Positions 17,049-26,939 of a DNA stretch of 64,000 nucleotides are shown piece by piece. The stretch is from an uncultured Eubacterium sp. (GTDB lineage: Bacteria > Bacillota > Clostridia > Lachnospirales > Lachnospiraceae). Location: contig CAOKNO010000001.1 of NCBI GenBank assembly GCA_948470065.1, positions 1-64,000 of the forward strand, written 5' to 3'. A program made the translations under genes and the position numbers. Within the stretch, counting starts at the first letter, position 1. Every line of letters begins with the position of its first letter. The notes beneath the pieces were generated by a model. The model was not told the origin of the DNA, did no database searches, and saw only the letters and a list, made by a program, of their open reading frames with translations.

Positions 17049-18199
17049 GGGAGCAGTACGAACTTACGATATTGATGCCATGTTTGAATGAAGCGGAAAC
17101 ATTGGCTACCTGTATTGGGAAGGCAAGGCAGTATTTAGAGGAGAGCGGCGTCCATGGGGAGATTGTCATAGCCGACAATGGGAGTACGGATGGATCCCAG
17201 CAGATTGCCCGGGAAAACGGGGCAAGGGTTGTGGATGTGCCAGAACGCGGCTATGGCGCGGCACTGATCGGCGGCTGCAACGCTGCGCTTGGCAAGTATG
17301 TGATTATGGGAGACGCGGACGATAGCTATGATTTTTTGCACCTTGGGCCTTTTGTAGAAAAGCTGCGTCAAGGATACGACCTGGTGATGGGGAACCGTTT
17401 CAAGGGCGGGATTGAGCCAGGGGCAATGCCGCCGCTGCACAGATACCTGGGCAACCCGGCGCTTTCTTTTTTGGCAAGGCTCTTTTTCCCTTGTAAGATT
17501 GGGGATTACCATTGTGGCCTGCGGGGCTATCGCCGGGAGGCAATCTTAAAGCTCGGGCTTGTGACGACTGGTATGGAATATGCCAGTGAAATGGTTGTGA
17601 AAGCGACCTTGAACCATCTGAACATCGCAGAGGTGCCTACGACGTTGAAAAAGGATGGGCGGTCCCATGCCCCTCATCTGAGAAGCTGGTCGGATGGATG
17701 GCGTCATTTGAAGTTCCTGCTGATGCATAGCCCGAACTGGCTATTTATGGTTCCAGGGCTAATCCTGCTTCTGATCGGGCTGGCGCTTACCGTGATCTTA
17801 AGCTTTGGGAATATCCAGATTGGCCCGGTAGGCCTTGGGGTGCATACGCTGATGTACGCGGCGGCTGCCATGATGGTAGGCGCGAATCTAGTGATGTTCT
17901 CCTTGTTCGTGCGATCGTATGCCAGCGTCACAGGCTTTATCCCTACGGAGAGCAAGCTGGACAGATGGCTGGAAGACACGTCGACAGAACGCGGCGTTTT
18001 GGTTGGGCTTCTGCTGTTTTTGGCAGGGGTCGCAGTAACGGTTGTGGCATTCTGCCTATGGGGAAAGACCGGTTTTGGCGGATTGTCGCCAGAAGTGATG
18101 ATGCGGATTACGATACCTGCAATGTTGTTGATTGTAGTCGGGATTGAATTGGTGTTTGGAAGCTTTTTTATTGGGATTTTGCATATTAAACATAAATAG
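17045..18199 (+). CDS. Membrane-anchored family 2 glycosyltransferase (polyprenyl-phosphate type)
   Basis: 384 residues: a GT2 catalytic domain (ILMPCLNEAETL, ADNGSTDGS, and MGDADDSYD as the DxD region) followed by about four membrane helices from residue 230 on. This is the architecture of DPM1/GtrB-like enzymes that load a sugar from a nucleotide donor onto a polyprenyl phosphate. The next gene is a GT-C-like membrane protein, which would be the natural user of such a lipid-linked donor. It overlaps the previous gene by 4 bases. A direct polymer-extending transferase is the alternative. Confidence 0.83.
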   Translation: MREQYELTILMPCLNEAETLATCIGKARQYLEESGVHGEIVIADNGSTDGSQQIARENGARVVDVPERGYGAALIGGCNAALGKYVIMGDADDSYDFLHLGPFVEKLRQGYDLVMGNRFKGGIEPGAMPPLHRYLGNPALSFLARLFFPCKIGDYHCGLRGYRREAILKLGLVTTGMEYASEMVVKATLNHLNIAEVPTTLKKDGRSHAPHLRSWSDGWRHLKFLLMHSPNWLFMVPGLILLLIGLALTVILSFGNIQIGPVGLGVHTLMYAAAAMMVGANLVMFSLFVRSYASVTGFIPTESKLDRWLEDTSTERGVLVGLLLFLAGVAVTVVAFCLWGKTGFGGLSPEVMMRITIPAMLLIVVGIELVFGSFFIGILHIKHK

Positions 18200-18275
18200 C
18201 CGCAGCTTACGGCGTAAGGAGCCGGGCAGTTGCCGGAAGGCGGCGTTATGGAAGGCGGCGGGAAGGAAAGATACA

Positions 18276-20468
18276 ATGGGAACAATTGTAAGGAACCATT
18301 TGGGGATGCATAGCGTCAGGAATTGCCTGAAGCGGCCGTCTGGCCGTGCAGGGATGCAATTCCTGCTGGCCGTGCTGGCGGCTGCCGCAATCAAGCAAGT
18401 CCTGGTGGCGGGCCTGCCGATTTATGCCATACCTACGGCTGTCTGCGACGATCAGTTGATGAAGAAATGGGCGTTCCAGATGGTATTGAATAACTGGACT
18501 GGGGAATTTGACGCTTATACGTTTATGAAAGAGCCGGGGTTCAGCTTTTTCTTATCTGTGATTTACCGGCTCCATCTGCCTTATATTTTTTCCATTACGC
18601 TTGGCTATACCATAGCGTCAATTATTTTTTCCACCTCTTTGCGGAAAATTTTCCCATCGTACAAATTCGTATATTTCATCTATCTGGCTGTCCTTTTCAA
18701 TCCACTGTCTTTTGATTTGTCTACCGTTCAGCGCGTGTACCGGAATGGCTTTGCAATGATCCTTACATTACTTGTGTTCGGCGGGATTGTGCATATGTAT
18801 TTTTCAATCCTCGGGGATAAGACATGGCCGTATGCCCTGTGGTCTTGCCTGACTGGCATATCGTTTGGCTATCTGTGGATTACAAAAAGCGATACGGTGT
18901 GGATGCTGCCGTTTGTCCTTACCGTCAGCGTTGTTATGGCGGGGATGCTGCTGGCGAAACGCAGGGACGCGAAGGGCGCCGTACGTTTTTTATGCCTTGC
19001 ATTGCCGTTTCTTGGCATGGCGCTGTTCCCCCGTGTGGTAAAAGCCTGCAATATCCATTATTATGGGTATGCGAGCGTGGAATATTATGGCGCTGCGCTG
19101 CACGATATGACGCACGTGGAACCAGAAGAAGAGATCGATAAGGTCAGCCTGCCCAGGAAGACCCTAGAGAAGCTGTATGAAGTATCCCCAACGCTTGCAA
19201 GCGTGAGGCCAAAGCTTGAGAAAGCGATGGATAAGCATGATGAATACGATACGCATCCTGGGGATGGGGAGGTAGAAGACGGTTGGGTAGGCTGGGCTTT
19301 GATTTCCGGCCTTTCGAAGGCAGGCGTATACAGGGAGTGCAGCATAGCAAATGAGTTCTACCAGAAGGTCTACGAGGAATTGGAGACGGCTTTTGCAGAC
19401 GGCAGGCTTCAAAAGGTGGAGGTTCCGGTTGCCCAACGGTATCATGTGGATACGAAAGAGCATAGGAGGGAGCTGGCGGCCAAGACGTGGGAAGCCATTT
19501 CGTATATGTCTACGTACCAGAATGCAGGCCCAAAGGCGGAGTCCAGTGGAAAGGGCGGCGTTGGGACCAGGGATTTTGAACAGATTACAAGGAACCATGC
19601 GCTGTATGACCACAGCGGTTACGATTATTTCTGCACGGGATGGATCGTATTTCATGACATTCCCCTCGATACGGCCGACGTCTATGTAGAAGATGAGGAA
19701 GGGAGCCGTTATGGGAAGCTGGACTTTACGCCCAGCAGAAGCGTCTACTGGAACTTAAAAGGGACAGAAGCAGAAACAGAGGATGCGAAAAGGTGCCGTT
19801 TTAGAATTGGATGGGACGTCGGCTCGGATGAACCGGAGGATGAGCCATATTACCTTGCGGTGTACCAGGGCGAAGAAGCAAAGGGCAGGATACGCCTTTT
19901 AGCTACTGGGTTTGGGCAAGAGGGCCAGCTTGCATTTACTGGTTCCTTGGACACGTATCTTGCGACGCGTTCGTATGAAAAAATCAAGCGGCGCGCAGAA
20001 GGTACGGTTGCAAGGCTTTCGGCCATTGGCGGCTCTTACCGGATTTTGGGGCCTTGTATCTTTATCCTTGGGCTTGTGGCATATGCAGGCCTTACCATGC
20101 TTTGGGTATCTGGCCTGATCCGGCTGTACAGTAAGAAGCGCAGGAAACGGGGAGGGAACCAGATAGAACGTATAGAGAAGTGGGAAGAATCAGAGGATCC
20201 TGCAACGAGCGGCGCAGGCGTTTTGGCAGAATCCGCTTCTTATACCAACGCATGGCTGTTGGCAACGGGCTTTGGATTGAGCATAGCCGTCCTTGCCTTG
20301 GGGATTGCTGTTACCGATTTGACCCAGTGCCCGGCAATCAACGAAATGTACTTAAGCTCTGGCTATGCGATTTTTACATCCGCTGGGCTGGTTAGCATAT
20401 TAAAATGTGTGGAATATGGAGTGTTTCGTATCCGCAGGAAGAGAAAGGAGGGTTCCTATGGACTTTAA
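18276..20468 (+). CDS. Large membrane protein, GT-C glycosyltransferase-like
   Basis: Protein of 730 residues without a family I can name. The N-terminal 270 residues are hydrophobic with several helices. Between the first two lies an acidic Asp-Asp pair (VCDDQLMKKW, near residues 55-64), then KEPGFSFFLSVIYRL, a layout seen in GT-C lipid-donor transferases. A soluble, probably extracytoplasmic, part (about 270-600) is rich in Glu and Lys, and two to four helices follow. ATG 18276 with GGAAGGAAAG upstream is chosen over the longer frame. Position after a polyprenyl-phosphate sugar synthase-like gene supports a role in decorating the glycan outside the membrane. The function is inferred. Confidence 0.6.
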   Translation: MGTIVRNHLGMHSVRNCLKRPSGRAGMQFLLAVLAAAAIKQVLVAGLPIYAIPTAVCDDQLMKKWAFQMVLNNWTGEFDAYTFMKEPGFSFFLSVIYRLHLPYIFSITLGYTIASIIFSTSLRKIFPSYKFVYFIYLAVLFNPLSFDLSTVQRVYRNGFAMILTLLVFGGIVHMYFSILGDKTWPYALWSCLTGISFGYLWITKSDTVWMLPFVLTVSVVMAGMLLAKRRDAKGAVRFLCLALPFLGMALFPRVVKACNIHYYGYASVEYYGAALHDMTHVEPEEEIDKVSLPRKTLEKLYEVSPTLASVRPKLEKAMDKHDEYDTHPGDGEVEDGWVGWALISGLSKAGVYRECSIANEFYQKVYEELETAFADGRLQKVEVPVAQRYHVDTKEHRRELAAKTWEAISYMSTYQNAGPKAESSGKGGVGTRDFEQITRNHALYDHSGYDYFCTGWIVFHDIPLDTADVYVEDEEGSRYGKLDFTPSRSVYWNLKGTEAETEDAKRCRFRIGWDVGSDEPEDEPYYLAVYQGEEAKGRIRLLATGFGQEGQLAFTGSLDTYLATRSYEKIKRRAEGTVARLSAIGGSYRILGPCIFILGLVAYAGLTMLWVSGLIRLYSKKRRKRGGNQIERIEKWEESEDPATSGAGVLAESASYTNAWLLATGFGLSIAVLALGIAVTDLTQCPAINEMYLSSGYAIFTSAGLVSILKCVEYGVFRIRRKRKEGSYGL

Positions 20469-22110
20469 AACGCAGGCAAGGATGGGGCTTACCTTGTGGA
20501 AACAGTATGGCCCGCGCGATTTTTACTACAGGTTCCGGGAATGGTGCGGGTTCCAGGGACGTAACCGGAGTTACAAAAAGCGCAAGGAACTCTATTTCCC
20601 TTCCAGGGAAGAACAGAATGCCCAGCGGGAGAAGATATGGGATTACGCCCCCTTAATCAGCATTGTAGTCCCAGCATATGAGACGGATCGTGTATTTTTA
20701 CGCCAACTGATCGATTCTGCCCTACAGCAGACGTATGGGAAGCTGGAACTGTGCATTGCGGACGGGAGCAAGAGCAGCCAGGTGGAGCAGGTAGTAAGGA
20801 CGTACCAGGATTGCAGGATCACGTACCAGAAGCTAGGGCGGAATGGAGGTATTTCAGAAAATACGAACCAGGGGCTTGCGTTTGCAAAGGGAGAATACCT
20901 GGCGTTGTTGGATCATGACGATCTGCTGGCGCCAAACGCCTTATATGAGATGGTAAAGGCGTTGAATAACGTGCAGCCACGGCCAGATCTGCTCTATTCG
21001 GACGAGGATAAGATGGTAGGGGATTCCGATGTGTATTGCGATCCGAATTTCAAGCCAGATTATAATGAGGAATTGCTTCGGAGGAATAATTATATCTGTC
21101 ATTTTATGATGTTTTCCAGGGCAATCTTAGAGCAGGCAGGCGGGCTGGATCCGGCTTACGACGGCGCGCAGGATCATGAATTTGTCATGCGCTGTAAGCG
21201 CCATGGCGCCGTATTCTGCCATGTGCCGAAGATCCTGTACCATTGGCGGGTGCATCCGTCGTCTACGGCGCTTGACCCAGGTTCAAAACGCTATGCTTAT
21301 GAAAATGGGAAGAAAGCGATCCGAGATTATCTGGAAAGCCAGGGCATTGAAGCAGAGGTGGAACTGACGAAGGATTTGGGGGTATACCGGGTAACGTATG
21401 CCAGGAAGCAAGAGATGCAGGTTGCAGTCCTGGCAGGCAGCAAAGAGCAGCTTTCGTATTTAGAACGCATCACGAAGACGTCAGGGCTTACAAAAGTATC
21501 GTATTACTATGCCAAAGAGCAGGGGAACCAGGAGATCGCAAAAACAACCGAGCCTTATATCGTGCTTGCTGCAAGAGGCATGATGCCGCAACAGGAAGGC
21601 TGGTTAGAGGAACTGCTGGGATTTTGCCAGGAGACACGCGTGGGCGCGGTTTCCGGCAGGATTTTAAATACAAAGAGGAACACGATTGCAAGCGGCATGA
21701 TGGTAAACCAGGAGGGGAAGGTGCATCCCTTGTTTGCAGGCTTACCAGAGATTTACCGGGGTTATTGCCATCGGGCGGACATCCCGGGGAACGTCAGTAC
21801 CCTGCCCTTGGATTTTGTACTGCTCTCTAGGCAGGCTTGGGAAGAAGCAGGGCGGATCCCAGATTCCCTGTCCTTCCCGGCGCGGGAGGTAGCGTTTTTT
21901 GCACAAATGAAACGGTGCGGGTACGATGTTGTGGTGGACAGTAACGTAACGGTTGTCTGTAAGGAAAAATGGAAACGTAATTTCGAAATTGCGCCGGGTG
22001 ATTTTGCCAAATTGGAAGAGCGGTTTGGAGAACATTGGCGGCAGGGCGATATGGCTTATAACCCGAATCTTTGGCAGGGGGACGGGAAGTTCCGGCTGCG
22101 GAAGGGATAA
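20458..22110 (+). CDS. Family 2 glycosyltransferase with degenerate second domain
   Basis: 550 residues. The first GT2 domain is intact: ISIVVPAYETD (about 65-75), LLDHDDLLAPNAL (about 150), YSDEDKM and DGAQDHEFVMRC. The second half (about 320-545) follows the pattern of a second GT2 domain (for example LDFVLLSRQAWEEAG) but lacks a clear nucleotide-sugar start and DxD, so it is probably inactive. The protein resembles residues 300-841 of the two-domain enzyme at 40949-43474. AAAGGAGGG at 20444-20452 fixes the start, which overlaps the previous gene by 11 bases. Confidence 0.82.
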   Translation: MDFKTQARMGLTLWKQYGPRDFYYRFREWCGFQGRNRSYKKRKELYFPSREEQNAQREKIWDYAPLISIVVPAYETDRVFLRQLIDSALQQTYGKLELCIADGSKSSQVEQVVRTYQDCRITYQKLGRNGGISENTNQGLAFAKGEYLALLDHDDLLAPNALYEMVKALNNVQPRPDLLYSDEDKMVGDSDVYCDPNFKPDYNEELLRRNNYICHFMMFSRAILEQAGGLDPAYDGAQDHEFVMRCKRHGAVFCHVPKILYHWRVHPSSTALDPGSKRYAYENGKKAIRDYLESQGIEAEVELTKDLGVYRVTYARKQEMQVAVLAGSKEQLSYLERITKTSGLTKVSYYYAKEQGNQEIAKTTEPYIVLAARGMMPQQEGWLEELLGFCQETRVGAVSGRILNTKRNTIASGMMVNQEGKVHPLFAGLPEIYRGYCHRADIPGNVSTLPLDFVLLSRQAWEEAGRIPDSLSFPAREVAFFAQMKRCGYDVVVDSNVTVVCKEKWKRNFEIAPGDFAKLEERFGEHWRQGDMAYNPNLWQGDGKFRLRKG

Positions 22111-22185
22111 AAATAAGTTTCTGCCCTGAGAATCAAGATTCCATCACATTCAAAAGATATACTATTGGAAATGGAGGTTCTTCCT

Positions 22186-23118
22186 ATGGGCGATTTGCCA
22201 AAGGTCAATATTTTATTAGCCGCTTATCAGGGGGAAAAGCATATCAAAAAGCAGCTAGACAGCCTTTTGCAGCAGACGTACCCCAATATCACCATTTATA
22301 TCCGGGACGACGGATCAAAAGATGGCACCATCCGCCTGATCCAGGAATATATTGCGTCAAACCCTACAGGGAAAGACATTATCTTGTTAACGGACGGCAT
22401 GGGGAACCTGGGCTGCCCAGGGACGTTTTACCAGCTTCTGGGTTCTTGTAAGGAAGCCGATTATTATGCGTTCTGCGATCAAGACGACGTCTGGTATCCA
22501 AACAAGGTGAAGTGGGCGGTAGAGAAACTAGAGGCTGAGGGAGAGAGAGAAAAGCCGTGCGTCTATTGTTCTTCCTATGATTATTATACAGAAACCGGGG
22601 AATGGATCCGGCGTTCCCCTGCCCAGAAGGAGCATATTACGCTTACCGATGTTTTGTACTATACGCCAGCATCTGGCTTCGTCCTGGTATGTAACGAAGC
22701 GGCGCGTAAGGAACTGGCGATGGCAGTCGATCCCGGGCAAGAACTCCATGACCGCTGGATGCTGCGCGGAGCGGCATGTTTTGGGAAAATCCTGGTCGAT
22801 AAAAGGAGCACGGCGGCGCATATCCGCCATGCAGAAGCGGTGACGGCGGAAGATTCTAGTAATTCCAACTTGATCAAGAGTTTCCTAGAACGTGAAATCT
22901 GCGGCAATGCCATGACAGACAGCAAGGAACATCTGAGGTATTTTTTGGAGGTGTTTTGCGACAGGCTGACGGAGGAAGAGAGAGAAAAGCTGCGCCTTTT
23001 TACCGCGCCGAATACGTTTCTTTGCCAGATACGGAAGCTGTGCTACCCCAAAAGGCTCCGGGCAAGGCTTGCCGGGGAATTGGCAATCCGTATCTTATTT
23101 TTGATTGGGAAGATATAG
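22186..23118 (+). CDS. Family 2 glycosyltransferase (rhamnosyltransferase-like)
   Basis: 310 residues. NILLAAYQGEKHIKKQLDSLL, RDDGSKDGT and CDQDDVWYPNKV closely follow the transferase at 13217-14116, so the two are paralogues that probably add the same or related sugar in different linkages. GGAGG at 22173-22177 supports ATG 22186. The C-terminal third (from about residue 220) is more variable. Rhamnosyltransferase is a likely label given four rml genes in the locus, but it is an inference. Confidence 0.82.
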   Translation: MGDLPKVNILLAAYQGEKHIKKQLDSLLQQTYPNITIYIRDDGSKDGTIRLIQEYIASNPTGKDIILLTDGMGNLGCPGTFYQLLGSCKEADYYAFCDQDDVWYPNKVKWAVEKLEAEGEREKPCVYCSSYDYYTETGEWIRRSPAQKEHITLTDVLYYTPASGFVLVCNEAARKELAMAVDPGQELHDRWMLRGAACFGKILVDKRSTAAHIRHAEAVTAEDSSNSNLIKSFLEREICGNAMTDSKEHLRYFLEVFCDRLTEEEREKLRLFTAPNTFLCQIRKLCYPKRLRARLAGELAIRILFLIGKI

Positions 23119-23178
23119 AAACGCATTCTGGGTTTAGAGGAGCCATATGATTGAGGGAATAGAAAGAAGGAGGAACAA

Positions 23179-24024
23179 TTGGAACGAGGCCAGATTTATG
23201 TCATAACCCACAAGCCAGTCGGGCTTTCCTTGCCAGAACATTATACCAAGCTTTATGTAGGAGCCACGCGGCTTCCAGCCGAAGAGAAAGCCGCGCTTAA
23301 GGGCTATCGGTTTGACGACAGCGGGGAGCATATTTCCGGGAAAAACCGTAATTTCTGTGAATTGACAGGGCTGTACTGGATTTGGAAGAACCAGAAGGCA
23401 GGGCTTGTGGGGATTACCCATTACCGGAGGTTTTTCGTGGAATCTGGCAGGCTGCTTACCATGGGACGGGCGGAAGCGGTTTTAAAGAAGGCGGATATTA
23501 TCGTAGCGAAACGGCAATGGGTGGAAGGCAACGCTAAAATACATTTTGAGCGGTTCCACAGTAAAAAGGATTTCCACATGGTACGCCAGGTGATAAAGCA
23601 GAAATATCCAGATTATCTGGACAGTTTTGACGAAGCGATGGGGAAATGCTTTTTGTTCTCTTATAATATGATGGTATGCAAAAAGGACGTCTTCGACGGT
23701 TACTGCGCATGGCTGTTTGATATCCTAGAAGCATGTGAAGCGCAGGCAGATCTGACGGGTTACGACCAGTACCAGCAGCGGATCTTTGGGTTCTTGTCGG
23801 AACGTCTTTTGATGGTATACCTTTTGCACCATAAGCTTTCTGTGGCGGAAATGGCAGTCTGGGAAACCGAGGTGGACAAAAGCACGAAATGGGAGAGCAA
23901 GAAGTGGGAAATGATAACGGTAGTTAAGAATTTTTGGAACAACCATGGGATAAAAACCATGCGGTATGGGAATGGGCGGTTCCATGCGGCAAAAGATAGA
24001 AGAGGAAAGAGGATAGGTACATGA
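23179..24024 (+). CDS. DUF4422-type putative glycosyltransferase
   Basis: 281 residues matching the DUF4422 family found in capsule and exopolysaccharide loci: the N-terminal IYVITHKP, then NFCELTGLYWIWKN and VGITHYRRFF are diagnostic. The family is regarded as transferase-like, though its chemistry is not established to my knowledge. The start is a TTG at 23179 with AGGAGG at 23168-23173, an uncommon start codon in this window. The stop overlaps the ATG of the next secreted protein (ATGA), so its expression is coupled to that of a surface protein. Confidence 0.78.
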   Translation: MERGQIYVITHKPVGLSLPEHYTKLYVGATRLPAEEKAALKGYRFDDSGEHISGKNRNFCELTGLYWIWKNQKAGLVGITHYRRFFVESGRLLTMGRAEAVLKKADIIVAKRQWVEGNAKIHFERFHSKKDFHMVRQVIKQKYPDYLDSFDEAMGKCFLFSYNMMVCKKDVFDGYCAWLFDILEACEAQADLTGYDQYQQRIFGFLSERLLMVYLLHHKLSVAEMAVWETEVDKSTKWESKKWEMITVVKNFWNNHGIKTMRYGNGRFHAAKDRRGKRIGT

Positions 24025-26852
24025 GATTAATCAGAAAACGCATGATTACGCTGTTTCTAGCAGCGCTCCTTCTACTTCAGACAGGGATAGAACCGTATGG
24101 CGCCGTTTTGGCGGTTTCTTATGGGGCGACAGGGCAGGGTTCAGGCGAAGGGCAGGAGCCAGGCGAAGGGCAGGAGCCAAGTGAAGGGCAGGAACCGGAG
24201 GAAGTTTATTATACGATAACCTTTGACTTGGCAGGCGGATACACCTCGGATGGCTTGGCGGTAGCTTATCAGAAGGTTGCAGAAGGGGAACTGCCAGACG
24301 CGGCGGCAGTCGTAGAACCGATACGGACAGGCTATCTGTTCCAGGGGTGGCTGGATGCCGAGGGCGCCTTCTATACGTTTGATCAGCCAGTTACCGAGGA
24401 TTTTACATTAAAGGCGGCATGGCTTCCCATCACTTACCGGGTACATTATGAACCTGGCGGAGGCGTTGGGGAGATGCCAGATCAAAGCTTTACCTATGGA
24501 GAGGAGAAGCAGCTTATTGCCAATCTCTTTACAAAAGACAATTATGCCTTTGCCGGATGGAAGATAAATGGCGTGGTGGTATACAAAAACGGCGCGGCTG
24601 TGAAGAACCTGGCAAGCCAGGAGGGGGCGGTCGTCACGTTGGAGGCTGCCTGGGCGCAGGGGAAGTACAATATCCGTTATAATGCGAACGGCGGGAGCGG
24701 CACGCTTAAGGATCAGCTCTGTACGTGTGGAAAGACTAGGACATTGCGTAAGAATAAGTTTGAGCGGCCAGGCTATACCTTTGTGGAATGGAATACGAAG
24801 AAGGATGGGACTGGGACTTCATACAAGGAAAAACAAAAAGTAAAATCCCTGACGAAAGTGGCAGGCAGCGTAGTGACGCTGTATGCGATTTGGAAAGGGA
24901 ACCCATACCAGGTGTCTTACAATGGGAATGGGGCAAATAGCGGTTCTGTGGCGGGCAGCAGCCATGTATATGGTGTAAAAAGCACGCTTAGGAAAAATAA
25001 TTTCCACAGGAAAGGATATACCTTTGTCGGCTGGAATACCCAAAAGGACGGGAAAGGGAAGACGTTTCAAAGCGGGGCTGAGATTTCTAACGGGCTGGTG
25101 GTAACGCCTGGTCAGAAGGTAACGCTCTATGCGAAATGGAGTGCGGTGAAGTATACGATTACGTACCAGGCAAAAGGCGGGAAGATGGGGAAATCCTATA
25201 AGAAAACGTATACTATCGCGACGGAAACCTTTACCTTGCCAAGACCGACTAGGAGCGGGTACGATTTTGACGGCTGGTATTTAAAGAGCAATTATAAGAG
25301 CAGGATCGGCGAAATAAAAAAGGGACGGACCGGGAACGTCAAGCTTTATGCCAAATGGGTGAAATGCAGCGGGAAGGTGAAAAAAGACGCGGCAAAGCTT
25401 TCCACTTGTAAGGCGACTGGGAAAGGGAAGGTGAAGGTACAGGCTTCCATTAAAAAGCGGGTCGCAAGTTCAGACGATTATTATTACCTGGTCTATCTAA
25501 ACCCTATGAGCAAAAAGATCTATAAAATGGCGGAGCGCTGCTATAAGAAGAAGAAAATCACCTTTTCGCTGAAAACGTCTAAGAACCAGGGGTATGCCGT
25601 ATCTATGTTTGGGATTGCAGTAAAGAAAAAAGGGAAATACCATTTGATCAGCAAGCCTTCCTTTGTAGGCAGCGTGGAGAAGGCGGCAGGGAATAAGATG
25701 GGTTATAAGCCTGGGAAGACGAAAAAAGGGATCCAGTTTACCGAGAGCATGGATGAGATTTATGCCTGCGATGCGAAACAGAATTTTCTGAACCTTACGG
25801 TTTCTATGGTCTGCACGGATGGCAAGGTTCCTTATAAGTACAATGGGAAGACGTATTATTTCAATTCCCTGGATTATTACCAGCAGGTAGTAAAAGACTG
25901 CAACAAGCGCGGCATCAGCGTGACCATGCAGATCCTGCTGGACTGGACCTGGGGGCAGACGGATCTGATCGCGTCGCCAGCGAGGATTTATAAAGCGGCG
26001 CCCTTCTATAGCTGGAACTTGTCTTCCAATGCGGCCAGGGAAAAAATGGAAGCGCTTTTCTGCTATGTGGGCAAGGTCTTTGGGAAAAAGAAATGCTATG
26101 TGTCAAACTGGATCTTAGGGAATGAGATCAATAACCCAAAGGCCTGGAATTATGCCGGAGGCATGTCGGAAAGCAAGTATTTTAAGTCGTATGCGCATGC
26201 GTTCCGCGCGCTTTACTATGCCGTACGGAGCCAGTATTCCAACGCGCATATTTTTATCTGTATGGACAATTGCTGGAACATTGCCGTGCCAGGCGGGTAT
26301 TCGACGAAACGCTCCATCCAAAAGGTAGTAAAATACTTAAAAGACATCAACAAAGGGATCAAATGGAACCTGGCCTACCATGCGTATTCGTATCCCTTGA
26401 CGTATACAAAGGTCTGGGAAGGGTTTGGGATTACGAATAAAGCAAGCACGCCCAGCATTACGATGAAAAACCTGAAGGTACTGACCAGCTTTATCAAGAA
26501 GAATTATGGATCCTCCGTACGGATTATCTTATCGGAGCAAGGATATTCTTCTTCCTGGGGACAGCCAGCACAGGCGGCTGCTTTGGCGTACAGTTATTAT
26601 ATTGCGGCGTGTAACCCTATGGTCGACGCGTTTATTATAAGAAGCTACCGAGATAACCCAGAAGAGGCTTCCCAGGGTCTGAGCATGGGGATTGAAGGCA
26701 AAGAAGCGTTTATGGTATTTAAGAAAATGGATACATCGAGTTCGTTCCGCTACACCAACCGTTACCTGGGGCTGATTGGGGCGAAAAAGTGGTCGAAGCT
26801 TATCCCAAATTTCAGCAAAACACGGATGTGGAAGATGTACCGGAAGACATAG
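24021..26852 (+). CDS. Secreted InlB-repeat protein with glycosidase-like C-terminal domain (copy 1)
   Basis: 943 residues. A signal peptide (about 1-31) is followed by a GEGQEP repeat linker, then about five InlB-type/Listeria-Bacteroides repeats (residues about 55-450; each ends in a variant of YAKW and contains GYxFxGW). A beta-rich linker leads to a C-terminal domain that I match by memory to DUF5722, a TIM-barrel-like glycosidase family. Candidate catalytic acids are Glu702 (ILGNE) and Glu839 (ILSEQG), with HAYSYP between them, as in clan GH-A enzymes. No LPXTG motif or C-terminal anchor is seen. Two paralogues lie at 28513 and 31448. The role may be to trim or bind the glycan made by this locus. 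Confidence 0.75.
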   Translation: MRLIRKRMITLFLAALLLLQTGIEPYGAVLAVSYGATGQGSGEGQEPGEGQEPSEGQEPEEVYYTITFDLAGGYTSDGLAVAYQKVAEGELPDAAAVVEPIRTGYLFQGWLDAEGAFYTFDQPVTEDFTLKAAWLPITYRVHYEPGGGVGEMPDQSFTYGEEKQLIANLFTKDNYAFAGWKINGVVVYKNGAAVKNLASQEGAVVTLEAAWAQGKYNIRYNANGGSGTLKDQLCTCGKTRTLRKNKFERPGYTFVEWNTKKDGTGTSYKEKQKVKSLTKVAGSVVTLYAIWKGNPYQVSYNGNGANSGSVAGSSHVYGVKSTLRKNNFHRKGYTFVGWNTQKDGKGKTFQSGAEISNGLVVTPGQKVTLYAKWSAVKYTITYQAKGGKMGKSYKKTYTIATETFTLPRPTRSGYDFDGWYLKSNYKSRIGEIKKGRTGNVKLYAKWVKCSGKVKKDAAKLSTCKATGKGKVKVQASIKKRVASSDDYYYLVYLNPMSKKIYKMAERCYKKKKITFSLKTSKNQGYAVSMFGIAVKKKGKYHLISKPSFVGSVEKAAGNKMGYKPGKTKKGIQFTESMDEIYACDAKQNFLNLTVSMVCTDGKVPYKYNGKTYYFNSLDYYQQVVKDCNKRGISVTMQILLDWTWGQTDLIASPARIYKAAPFYSWNLSSNAAREKMEALFCYVGKVFGKKKCYVSNWILGNEINNPKAWNYAGGMSESKYFKSYAHAFRALYYAVRSQYSNAHIFICMDNCWNIAVPGGYSTKRSIQKVVKYLKDINKGIKWNLAYHAYSYPLTYTKVWEGFGITNKASTPSITMKNLKVLTSFIKKNYGSSVRIILSEQGYSSSWGQPAQAAALAYSYYIAACNPMVDAFIIRSYRDNPEEASQGLSMGIEGKEAFMVFKKMDTSSSFRYTNRYLGLIGAKKWSKLIPNFSKTRMWKMYRKT
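24144..24197 (+). repeat. 18-bp tandem repeat, three copies, coding
   Basis: Three in-frame 18-base units (24144-24161, 24162-24179, 24180-24197) encode GEGQEP, GEGQEP, SEGQEP directly after the signal peptide of copy 1. The first two units are identical and the third has four changes. Such a unit can gain or lose copies without a frameshift, changing linker length. The paralogues lack it. Confidence 0.8.
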
Positions 26853-26939
26853 GGCTACTGCGCGCGTCCTAGGCAGCAGCCATGCCAGGGAGCCGAATCC
26901 CTGCGCCTTTGGGCCAGCTAGGAGAGGAAAAGCAAGCAT

